From: Paracoccus thiocyanatus
GTDB taxonomy: Bacteria; Pseudomonadota; Alphaproteobacteria; Rhodobacterales; Rhodobacteraceae
DNA: 64,000 nucleotides
NCBI RefSeq assembly: GCF_900156255.1
Contig: NZ_FTMK01000014.1
Coordinates: 1 to 64,000 of the forward strand
Reading direction: 5' to 3'
The translations under genes and the position numbers were made by a program. Each line of letters starts with the position of its first letter. Positions within the stretch are counted from its first letter, which is position 1. Shown here one piece after another: positions 49,493-56,278 of this stretch. The notes beneath the pieces are model-generated. The model was not told where the DNA came from. It was given only the letters and a program-made list of their open reading frames with translations, and made no database searches.

Positions 49493-50157
49493 CCACGACC
49501 CGCATTCACCGGGCGGCCCTGTCGACGCTGCTGATCGCGGGCCTGGCCGCCTGCGGCAACCAGGATGGCGGCCAGGACGCGAACCCGCTGCTGATCGCCG
49601 CCCGGACCGCCGCGGGCGGCGTGTCCGCCATGCGCGGCGACAAGGCGGCCCAGGCCCAGGCCCCCGCCCGCACGCCCGAGCAGATGGCGGCCGAGGCGCT
49701 GCGCGTCAACCCGGCGCCGCTGGTCATGGTCGGCTTTGAATCGCTGGGCCGGACGCAGGTCATGGCGATGACCGGGCAGAACGGCGCCATGCGCACCTAT
49801 ATGGCGCCCTCGAAAGAGGCGCTGATCCTGCGCGACGGCATGGTGGTCGGCACGCGCGGCCTGGGCCACGACCTGTCCGTGGCCGAGCCGGGAACCGAGG
49901 CGCTGATCCGGGCCGGCCGCTCGGGCACGGCCCGGCGCGTCATGCGCTATTACAGCGGCGACGGGCTGGAACGGCCGCTAAGCTTCGATTGCACCGTTGG
50001 ACCGGGACCCAAGCCGGGCGTGGTGCTGGAAAGCTGCGAAGGCCATGGCGCACGCTTCCAAAACAGCTTCATGCCGCAGGGCGGCCACCTGCCGGTGTCG
50101 CGGCAATGGGCCGGGCCGAAACTGGGCTATGTCACCATCCAGGTGCTGCGCCCCTGA
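49489..50157 (+). CDS. YjbF/GfcB-family lipoprotein
   Basis: A 222-residue lipoprotein: MTTTRIHRAALSTLLIAGLAAC (lipobox LAAC, Cys22). The mature YjbF/GfcB-like domain contains VMVGFESLGRTQVMAMTGQNGAMRTYMAP and a C-terminal MRYYSGDGLERPLSFDCTV. It overlaps yjbH by 4 bp, so the two are coupled. In enterobacteria yjbEFGH/gfcABCD control capsule or exopolysaccharide; here no yjbG (gfcC) or yjbE homologue is apparent. A strong terminator follows. Confidence 0.8.
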   Translation: MTTTRIHRAALSTLLIAGLAACGNQDGGQDANPLLIAARTAAGGVSAMRGDKAAQAQAPARTPEQMAAEALRVNPAPLVMVGFESLGRTQVMAMTGQNGAMRTYMAPSKEALILRDGMVVGTRGLGHDLSVAEPGTEALIRAGRSGTARRVMRYYSGDGLERPLSFDCTVGPGPKPGVVLESCEGHGARFQNSFMPQGGHLPVSRQWAGPKLGYVTIQVLRP

Positions 50158-50181
50158 CACGCGCCGCACCAGGCGACAGCA

Positions 50182-50208
50182 AAAACCGGCCCCCGCGGCC
50201 GGTTTTTT
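50182..50208 (+). terminator. Rho-independent terminator after the yjbH-yjbF pair
   Basis: AAAACCGGCC and GGCCGGTTTT pair around CCCGC, and the 3' arm runs into T residues. Confidence 0.88.
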
Positions 50209-50251
50209 CATGTCCGCAGCCGCCATGGCAGCACCGGGACCGGACATGAAA

Positions 50252-50278
50252 AAAGGGCTGGCCATGGGCCAGCCCTTC
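50252..50278 (-). terminator. Rho-independent terminator of the 67-residue protein gene
   Basis: On the minus strand AAGGGCTGGCC and GGCCAGCCCTT form the stem, followed by a run of T. The sequence between this and the plus-strand terminator includes an inverted TTTTTTCATGTCC/GGACATGAAAAAA pair. Confidence 0.88.
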
Positions 50279-50311
50279 CAGACTTTGCGGAACCGAGGTT
50301 CCGTTCAGCAA

Positions 50312-50515
50312 TCAGTGGTCGTCGTCGTCCGAAGCCACGGCGGCGATGACGCCCAGCAGCAGAAGCGCCGGAACGACGAGGCCAGCGTTGGTCGATGCGG
50401 GCTTCTCGTCCACGACAACCGGCTCGACTTCGACGACCGGGGCGACATAGCCACCAGCAAGAGCGGTCGAAGCCGACAGGCCCAAGGCCAGGGCGAAGGT
50501 AGCGAATTTGGTCAT
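50312..50515 (-). CDS. Small exported protein with a C-terminal membrane segment (67 residues)
   Basis: The product has a signal peptide (MTKFATFALALGLSASTALA), then a short Val/Pro/Glu-rich mature segment (GGYVAPVVEVEPVVVDEKPA) and a hydrophobic helix (about 45-61: GLVVPALLLLGVIAAVA). It ends in a strongly acidic DDDDH. Short proteins of this plan are common in Rhodobacterales and not characterised. GGAG lies 7 nt before the ATG at 50515; a second ATG two codons upstream sits too close to it. The gene is bounded by its own terminator and stands alone. Confidence 0.75.
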   Translation of the reverse strand: MTKFATFALALGLSASTALAGGYVAPVVEVEPVVVDEKPASTNAGLVVPALLLLGVIAAVASDDDDH

Positions 50516-50729
50516 GATCATGCTCCGTTCAGTACTTTGACGGCTGCCGTCACCGGCAACATCGCTGTGACAGTCGCACAATCCCAAGGGCTTGGAAAGC
50601 GGTCTTGATCGGTCGGTCCCGCGGGGTCGATGCAACTGTTGCATAATAGCCAACACCCCCGCCACTAGGCGATTTGCCGCCAGCGCACCAGCGAAAACCC
50701 GCAAGCTTTCGCCGGTTTCGCCAAGCGGG

Positions 50730-51512
50730 TCATCTGCGGCAAACCATTAACGTGAAAGCATAAATTCCCGCGGATATCACGACGATCGACGGGCCGGCCG
50801 GCGTATCCAGCCAAAGGCTGGCCGAAAGCCCGCCCAGAACCGAAAGCGCACCGATCAAAGTGGCGGAACCGGCCATCCGTTCGGGCGTTGCAGAGAATCC
50901 GCGCGCCGCCGCAGCGGGGATGATCAGCATGGCCGAGATCAGCAGCGCCCCCACCAGACGAATCGCAATCGCCACCACCAGGGCCAGCGCCAGCGACAGG
51001 ATCAGCCGTTCGCGCGCCGGGTCGATCCCCGCCGCCATGGCCAGTTCCTCGTTGACCGAGGCGGTCACGAGCCGCTGCCAGCGCCAGATCAGCAGGCCCA
51101 GAACCGCGGCCGCCCCGGCCCAGATCCAGGCCAGGTCCGCCCGCGTGACCGCCAGGATGTCGCCGAACAGGAACGCGTCCAGCCCCACCCGCAGCGAGGG
51201 CACGAAGCTGACCCCGACCAGCCCCAGCGCCAGCGCGCTATGGGCCAGCACCCCCAGCACGGTATCCATGGCCTGGCCGCGCGCCGCAAGCTGCGCCACC
51301 GCCAGCGCCATGGCCACCGCCACGGCCAGCGTGCCCAGATAGATCGGCAGCGAGAAGGCAAAGCTTAGCGCCACGCCCAGGATCGCCGCATGGGCGGTCG
51401 AATCGCCGAAATAGGCCATGCGCCGCCAGACGACAAAGGAACCCAGCGCCCCCGTGGCCAGCACCAGGCCAAGCCCCGCCAGCGCAGCACGGATCAGGAA
51501 ATCGTCAAGCAT
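50730..51512 (-). CDS. znuB: Zinc ABC transporter permease ZnuB
   Basis: A 260-residue permease of the ABC-3 family with about eight transmembrane helices. Features are WRRMAYFGDSTAHAAILGVAL near the N-terminus, EELAMAAGIDPARERL before the coupling region, and LLISAMLIIPAAAAR. It forms the channel of the high-affinity zinc importer with ZnuA and ZnuC. It follows znuC after 6 bp; znuC itself overlaps zur. Confidence 0.95.
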   Translation of the reverse strand: MLDDFLIRAALAGLGLVLATGALGSFVVWRRMAYFGDSTAHAAILGVALSFAFSLPIYLGTLAVAVAMALAVAQLAARGQAMDTVLGVLAHSALALGLVGVSFVPSLRVGLDAFLFGDILAVTRADLAWIWAGAAAVLGLLIWRWQRLVTASVNEELAMAAGIDPARERLILSLALALVVAIAIRLVGALLISAMLIIPAAAARGFSATPERMAGSATLIGALSVLGGLSASLWLDTPAGPSIVVISAGIYAFTLMVCRR

Positions 51513-51518
51513 GTGGCC

Positions 51519-52298
51519 TCAATGGTCCTGGACGCAGCGGGGGCCATGGTGGTGGCCCTGTGCGACATGGTCATGGTCGTGGTCGTGGTGATGGCGATAA
51601 AGCGCCAGCGTCCCCTGGGCCTCGGCCCCGAACAGGGCCCGATAGGCGGGGGCGGCGCTGACCACCTGCGGCGTGCCTTCGCAGCAGACATGGCCGTTCA
51701 GGCACACCACCCGGTCCGAGGCGCGCATGACCACCAAAAGGTCGTGGCTGACCATCAGGATTGCGGCCCCCGTCTCGGCCCGCACCTCTTCGATCAGCTT
51801 GTAAAAGGCGACGATGCCGGGCTGGTCCAGCCCCTGCGTCGGCTCGTCCAGCACCAGAAGCTGCGGATCGCCCAGCAGCGCGCGGGCCAGCAGAACCCGC
51901 TGGAACTGCCCGCCCGACAGCGCGGTGATCTGCCGCCCCTCCAGCCCCGGAACGCCGGTCCGCGCCAGGGCCGCCGCAGCATCCGCATTACCGACCCGCC
52001 GCGGCAGCGACAGGAAGCGGCGCACCGTCATCGGCATCGACCGCTCGACATGCACGCGCTGGGGCACATAGCCGATGCGCAGGCCGGGCGCGCGCTCGAC
52101 CTGCCCGGAATCCAGCGCCACATGGCCCAGCAGCGCCCGCACCAGCGTCGATTTGCCCGAGCCGTTCGGGCCGACGACGGTGACGATTTCCGCCGGGGCT
52201 ATGTGGAAATCGACATGGCTCAGCACCGGGCGATCCGGCTCGGCATGGCTGACCGTCAGATCGGTGGCGCGAATCAGCGGCGCTGCGGGCGGGGTCAC
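51519..52298 (-). CDS. znuC: Zinc ABC transporter ATP-binding protein ZnuC
   Basis: A 259-residue ABC ATPase: Walker A GPNGSGKST, signature ALSGGQFQRVLLARALL, Walker B LLVLDEPTQGLDQ, switch His in VSHDLLVVMR. The C-terminus is His-rich (YRHHHDHDHDHVAQGHHHGPR), a likely metal buffer. The start is GTG at 52298, overlapping the zur stop as GTGA; an ATG nine codons earlier lies inside zur. Zinc specificity follows from the neighbours znuA, znuB and zur. Confidence 0.95.
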   Translation of the reverse strand: MTPPAAPLIRATDLTVSHAEPDRPVLSHVDFHIAPAEIVTVVGPNGSGKSTLVRALLGHVALDSGQVERAPGLRIGYVPQRVHVERSMPMTVRRFLSLPRRVGNADAAAALARTGVPGLEGRQITALSGGQFQRVLLARALLGDPQLLVLDEPTQGLDQPGIVAFYKLIEEVRAETGAAILMVSHDLLVVMRASDRVVCLNGHVCCEGTPQVVSAAPAYRALFGAEAQGTLALYRHHHDHDHDHVAQGHHHGPRCVQDH

Positions 52299-52786
52299 AG
52301 GCCGGCCTCGGTGCAGCGGGCGCAAAGGCCCAACAGTTCGACCGTCACCCGTTCGGTGCGAAAGCCCGAAGCCCCGGCCAGCCCCTCCAGCGCCGCCCGC
52401 AATTCGGGCGTTTCAGCCTCGGCCACCTGTTCGCAGCCGCGGCAGATCAGGAAAGCCGGCGAATGCTCGCGCTGGGTCGAAAGACAGGCGGCATAGGCGT
52501 TCAGGCGCTGAACGCGATGCGCAAGCCCCTGTTCCACCAGAAAATCCAGCGCCCGATACGCGACCGGGGGCTGCTTGCCGAAACCTTCGGCCGAAAGCCG
52601 CTCCAGCACCTCATAGGCGCCCATGGCACGGTGCGATTCCAGCAGGATTTCCAGCGCGCGGCGCCGCACCGGGGTCAGGCGCACGCCTTCGGTCCGCGCC
52701 TGTTCCTCGGCGCGGCGCAGCACGGCGGCGGCACAATGGCTGTGATCGTGCTCGTGGAACGGATCGGATGCTATAGGGGCGGTCAT
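52295..52786 (-). CDS. zur: Zinc uptake regulator Zur (Fur family)
   Basis: A 163-residue Fur-family repressor that shuts off zinc import when zinc is plentiful. The N-terminus is His-rich (HEHDHSHC). The winged helix reads LTPVRRRALEILLESHRAMGAYEVLERL and KQPPVAYRALDFLVEQGLAHRV. The structural zinc site has CRGC and CARC pairs. Placed first in the leftward zur-znuC-znuB operon, it would regulate itself and divergent znuA through the sites in the 80-bp gap. No ribosome binding site is obvious before the ATG, so the message may be leaderless. Confidence 0.95.
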   Translation of the reverse strand: MTAPIASDPFHEHDHSHCAAAVLRRAEEQARTEGVRLTPVRRRALEILLESHRAMGAYEVLERLSAEGFGKQPPVAYRALDFLVEQGLAHRVQRLNAYAACLSTQREHSPAFLICRGCEQVAEAETPELRAALEGLAGASGFRTERVTVELLGLCARCTEAGL

Positions 52787-52789
52787 GAT

Positions 52790-52802
52790 GTTATATCATT
52801 AC
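52790..52802. promoter_or_regulatory. Putative Zur operator, zur side
   Basis: GTTATATCATTAC, 4 bp from the zur start codon. It shares the pattern GTTA-N4-ATTAC with the second copy at 52818. It lies within the larger palindrome ATGAT-GTTAT-ATCAT (52785-52799). Confidence 0.5.
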
Positions 52803-52810
52803 CTTTCTGC

Positions 52811-52839
52811 TTGACGGGTTACGATATTACATAAATAAA
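52811..52839 (+). promoter_or_regulatory. znuA promoter with embedded putative Zur operator
   Basis: TTGACG (52811-52816), a 17-bp spacer and AATAAA (52834-52839). The 13-mer GTTACGATATTAC (52818-52830) fills most of the spacer, so a bound repressor would exclude RNA polymerase. Confidence 0.5.
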
Positions 52840-52866
52840 CCTCGCGTTTCTGCAAGAGAGCCCGCC

Positions 52867-53841
52867 ATGATCCGATCTTCTTCTTTCGCCTTTGCCCTGG
52901 CCCTTGGGGCCGCCGCCCTGCCAGCCCATGCCCAGACGCCGCATGTCGTGGCCGATATCCCGGTGATCGGGTCGCTGGTCCAGCAGGTGATGGGCGACCT
53001 GGGCCAGCCCGAGGTCCTGCTGGAAGCCGGCGGCAACGCGCATCACTATCAGTTGCGGCCCAGCCAGGCGCGCAGCCTGCAACAGGCCGGGCTGGTGGTC
53101 TGGGTCGGCCCCGGCCTGTCGCCTTGGCTTGAACGCGCGAATGCCAGCCGCCCGGCCGATGCCGACACCCTGACCCTGCTGGACCTGCCGCAGACGCATC
53201 TGCGCGACTTTGCTGCGCCGGATGCCCAGGCGCACGATCATGACCATGACCATGACCACGAAGCGCATGATCACGACCATGATCACGAAGCCGACCATGG
53301 CGATCACGGCCATTCCCATGACGGGACGGACCCGCATGCCTGGCTGGACCCGGTGAACGGCCAGGCCTGGCTGGCCGCCATCGCACAGGCCCTGTCGCGG
53401 CACGATCCCCAGAACGCCGCCACCTATGCCGCCAATGCCGAACGTGCGGCGGCGGAGCTGGCGGCGCTTGACGCCGAACTGGATGCGCGGCTTGAACCGG
53501 CGCGTGGCCAGCGCTTCGTCGTCTTTCATGATGCCTATGGCTATTTCACCGACCATTACCGGCTGACGCCCGCCATCGCGATCAGCCTGGGCGATGCCTC
53601 GACCCCGTCGGCCGCGCGGCTGCGCGCGATTCGCGAGCAGGTCACGGCCGAGGGCGCCGCCTGCGTCTTTCCCGAGGCCAACCACGATCCCGCGCTGGTC
53701 GCGACCGTGGCCGAGGGCACGGGCATGCGCCAGGGCGCGGCACTTGATCCGGCCGGCAGCACCGCCCAGCCCGGCGCCGGGCTTTATCCGCAGATGCTGC
53801 GCGGCATGGCGGATGCTTTGGTCGATTGCCTGGGCCGTTGA
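52867..53841 (+). CDS. znuA: Zinc-binding periplasmic protein ZnuA
   Basis: A 324-residue cluster A-I substrate-binding protein with a signal peptide (MIRSSSFAFALALGAAALPAHA). Zinc ligands are expected at His in GGNAHHYQLRP, His in GTDPHAWLDP and His in VFHDAYGYF. A His/Asp-rich loop (about residues 122-152, beginning HDHDHDHDHEAHDHDHDHE) is the metal-capturing loop typical of ZnuA. It diverges from zur across an 80-bp regulatory gap. Confidence 0.96.
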   Translation: MIRSSSFAFALALGAAALPAHAQTPHVVADIPVIGSLVQQVMGDLGQPEVLLEAGGNAHHYQLRPSQARSLQQAGLVVWVGPGLSPWLERANASRPADADTLTLLDLPQTHLRDFAAPDAQAHDHDHDHDHEAHDHDHDHEADHGDHGHSHDGTDPHAWLDPVNGQAWLAAIAQALSRHDPQNAATYAANAERAAAELAALDAELDARLEPARGQRFVVFHDAYGYFTDHYRLTPAIAISLGDASTPSAARLRAIREQVTAEGAACVFPEANHDPALVATVAEGTGMRQGAALDPAGSTAQPGAGLYPQMLRGMADALVDCLGR

Positions 53842-53906
53842 TCCGGCGATATCGGCAATCGGGGCGGATGCCATTCGGCGTCCGCCCCTGCTTTCTGGGG
53901 GTCCGA

Positions 53907-53922
53907 AATTTTCGCGAAAATT
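53907..53922. promoter_or_regulatory. Perfect 16-bp palindrome upstream of hemP
   Basis: AATTTTCGCGAAAATT, 77 bp before the hemP ATG and about 15 bp before a TTGACA -35-like hexamer (53938-53943). It is an operator candidate, perhaps for an iron-responsive regulator. Confidence 0.5.
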
Positions 53923-53998
53923 CCCGACTATTTTCCTTTGACATGCCCTAGGTATTTTGTCAGGTTACAGTTACCGCGACAGAAACGAGGAACTGGAC

Positions 53999-54175
53999 AT
54001 GACCGCGATCCGCCCCGCCGAATTCACGCGTCCCGGCGTGACCGCCCTGCAACGACTGCCCGAACATGACGCCGAACTGCTGACCAATGGCGGCAATCAG
54101 GCGCTGATCGTGCTGGGCGAGCAGGTCTATAACCTGCGCATCACCCGCGCAGGCAAGCTGATCCTGACCAAGTAA
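53999..54175 (+). CDS. hemP: Hemin uptake protein HemP
   Basis: A 58-residue protein ending in the family pattern GEQVYNLRITRAGKLILTK. HemP/HmuP proteins are small regulators that accompany heme uptake genes and activate the heme receptor gene in rhizobia. The ATG at 53999 has GAGGAA 8 nt upstream. No heme receptor or hmuTUV genes are present in the flanking sequence, so this copy is separate from any transporter. An A+T-rich promoter region with a perfect palindrome precedes it, in contrast to the GC-rich neighbours. Confidence 0.85.
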   Translation: MTAIRPAEFTRPGVTALQRLPEHDAELLTNGGNQALIVLGEQVYNLRITRAGKLILTK

Positions 54176-54190
54176 GGGCGGGCGGCGCGC

Positions 54191-55627
54191 CTAGCCGCGC
54201 CGCGGTCCCTTCCCCTCTGGCCGCGTTCCCTTTCCGGGGGCGCGCTGGGGTTTTCCGAAGCCCGGTTTCGGGCCGGACTTGCCGCCGGGTTTCCCGGACT
54301 TGAAATCGCGCGCGGGCTTGCCTTCGCCACGCGGCTTGAAGCCGCCGTCGGCACGGGGCTTGAAACCGCGCCCTTCCTCGCCCGCCCGGAAATTGGGCTT
54401 GCCGGAACGCTCGTCCCTGTCCCCACCGCTGCGCGCATCATCGCGCCGGGCAAAGGGCGTTCTTTCGCCGTCGTCACGCTTGGCGAATGGCTTGCGATCT
54501 CCATCCGGGCGCTTGCCAAAGGGCTTGCGCTCGCCATCCTCGCGCCGGGCAAAAGGTTTGCGCTCGCTATCTTCACGCTTGGCAAACGGCTTGCGATCAC
54601 CGTCCGGGCGCTTGCCAAAGGGCTTGCGCTCACCATCCTCGCGGCGGGCAAAAGGTTTGCGCTCGCCATCTTCACGCTTGGCAAACGGCTTGCGATCCCC
54701 CTCTTCGCGCCGGGCAAAGGGCTTGCGCTCACCATCCTCGCGCCGCGCAAAAGGTTTGCGATCCCCTTCGCCGCGCGGCCTGCGCGGGCGGGCATCGCCT
54801 TCTTCGGCATGGGCCGCACCGCGTTCGCGGAAGCTGCGCGGCTTTTCCTCGGTCTCGCCGGTCAGAAGACCGCCCAACTGATCGCGCAGCACCTTGCGCT
54901 TGACCTCGCGGACCTCGTTCTCCTCCAGCCCGGTCAGCTTGAACGGACCGTATCCCACGCGGATCAGCCGGTTCACCATCAGTCCGATATGGGCCATGGC
55001 ACGGCGGATCTCGCGATTGCGTCCCTCGCGGATGCCGACGGTCAGCCAGGCATTGGCGCCCTGCTGGCTGTCCAGGCTGATCTCCATCGGCGCGAATTCC
55101 TCGCCTTCGATGGTGACGCCGCGACGCAGCGGGGCAAAGCTCAGGTCGTTGGGCTGGCCGTTCACCCGCACGCGATAGCGGCGCAGCCAGCCGGTGGTGG
55201 GCAGTTCCAGCCGGCGCTTCAACTCGCCGTCATTGGTCAGAAGCAGCAACCCTTCCGAGTTCAGGTCCAGCCGGCCCACGGTCATTACCCGCGGCAGGTC
55301 GCGCGGCAGGGCGTCGAACACCGTCTGCCGCCCCTTTTCATCCGAATTCGAGGTGACAAGGCCCAAGGGCTTGTAATAAAGCCACAACCTGGTCTGCTGC
55401 GGCTCTTCCAGCGGCTTGCCGTCGACACTGATCCTGTCGGCGGGCGTAACGTCCAGCGCCGGGCTGCCGATCTTTTGCCCGTTTACCGTGACGCGCCCTT
55501 CCAGGATCATGCGCTCGGCGTCGCGGCGCGAGGCGATACCGGCCCGCGCCATCACCTTGGCGATGCGGTCGGCCTGGGGGGCGGGCTGCGGATTGGATCG
55601 GGGGGAATCGGGCGGCGTATCGGTCAT
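54191..55627 (-). CDS. rluB: RluB-type 23S rRNA pseudouridine synthase with a repetitive basic tail
   Basis: A 478-residue enzyme. The S4 RNA-binding domain (RIAKVMARAGIASRRDAERM, about 21-70) precedes the catalytic domain with LWLYYKPLGLVTS and VGRLDLNSEGLLLLTNDGEL (catalytic Asp121). It ends in REGRNREIRRAMAHIGLMVNRLIRVGYGPFKL. The catalytic part is complete by about residue 265. The remaining 210 residues are a disordered Lys/Arg-rich tail with ten 11-residue repeats (consensus DGERKPFARRE) and a Gly/Lys/Phe-rich end. AGGAG precedes the ATG. It should modify helix 89 of 23S rRNA (E. coli U2605); the tail probably adds non-specific RNA affinity. Divergent from tadA. Confidence 0.9.
   Translation of the reverse strand: MTDTPPDSPRSNPQPAPQADRIAKVMARAGIASRRDAERMILEGRVTVNGQKIGSPALDVTPADRISVDGKPLEEPQQTRLWLYYKPLGLVTSNSDEKGRQTVFDALPRDLPRVMTVGRLDLNSEGLLLLTNDGELKRRLELPTTGWLRRYRVRVNGQPNDLSFAPLRRGVTIEGEEFAPMEISLDSQQGANAWLTVGIREGRNREIRRAMAHIGLMVNRLIRVGYGPFKLTGLEENEVREVKRKVLRDQLGGLLTGETEEKPRSFRERGAAHAEEGDARPRRPRGEGDRKPFARREDGERKPFARREEGDRKPFAKREDGERKPFARREDGERKPFGKRPDGDRKPFAKREDSERKPFARREDGERKPFGKRPDGDRKPFAKRDDGERTPFARRDDARSGGDRDERSGKPNFRAGEEGRGFKPRADGGFKPRGEGKPARDFKSGKPGGKSGPKPGFGKPQRAPGKGTRPEGKGPRRG
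54440..54769 (-). repeat. Ten tandem 33-bp repeats within rluB
   Basis: Ten in-frame units encode variants of DGERKPFARRE. Three-unit blocks (units 4-6 and 7-9) repeat again almost exactly, a 99-bp higher-order period. The repeats create long open frames on the other strand that are not genes. Confidence 0.9.
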
Positions 55628-55735
55628 GGCAATCTCCTGCGCATCGCTGCGGTGGCAAAGCGGGGGTTCTACGCATAACGCCGCAGGAAGGAAAGCGGTT
55701 CTTGCGTGCGGGCGATGACCGGGCCAAAAGCACGC

Positions 55736-56185
55736 ATGGATTTCGCCTCGCACATGCCCGAAGCGCTTGATGAAGCCCGCGCCGCCGCCCGTCGCGGCGA
55801 GGTGCCGGTCGGCGCGGTCCTGGTCGCGGCCGATGGCACGGTCCTGGCCCGCGCCGGCAACCGCACGCGCGAGTTGCACGATCCGACCGCCCATGCCGAG
55901 ATCCTGGCGATCCGCGCCGCCTGCGCGCGCGCCGGTTCGGAACGCCTGCCGGGCGCGCGGCTTTGGGTGACGCTGGAACCCTGTCCCATGTGCGCCGCCG
56001 CCATCGCTGCCGCCCGCATCGCGGTGCTTTACTACGGCGCCGACGATCCGCGCATGGGCGGGGTGCGCCATGGCGCGCGGGTCTTCGACCATGCGCAATG
56101 CCACCATCGCCCCGAGGTCAATGACGGCATTTCGGCAGAAGAATCGCGCCGCCTGCTGCAAGACTTCTTCCGTGAGCGGCGATGA
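55736..56185 (+). CDS. tadA: tRNA adenosine(34) deaminase TadA
   Basis: Converts adenosine to inosine at the wobble position of tRNA-Arg(ACG). The 149-residue cytidine-deaminase-fold protein has the zinc motif HAEI (His53, catalytic Glu55) and PCPMC (Cys83, Cys86), plus EVPVGAVLV and GARVFDH. The ATG at 55736 gives the conserved N-terminus; an in-frame ATG ten codons earlier exists. Divergent from rluB with 108 bp between. Confidence 0.95.
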   Translation: MDFASHMPEALDEARAAARRGEVPVGAVLVAADGTVLARAGNRTRELHDPTAHAEILAIRAACARAGSERLPGARLWVTLEPCPMCAAAIAAARIAVLYYGADDPRMGGVRHGARVFDHAQCHHRPEVNDGISAEESRRLLQDFFRERR

Positions 56186-56278
56186 CATGGGAAAAGCCCG
56201 CGGCAAAGCGTCGCGCGGCGGGCTTGCGCTGCATCGCAGCATGATTAGGATGCCCGCCGGGCGAACAGGGGGGAACCG

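Noticed and set aside
50631..50643. TGCAACTGTTGCA palindrome upstream of the 67-residue gene
   Set aside because: Short, far from the start codon (about 115 bp) and without a second copy; not enough to call an operator.
54440..54769. Repeat array considered as a CRISPR
   Set aside because: Units are 33 bp, contiguous, in frame, and encode a protein repeat; there are no spacers or leader.
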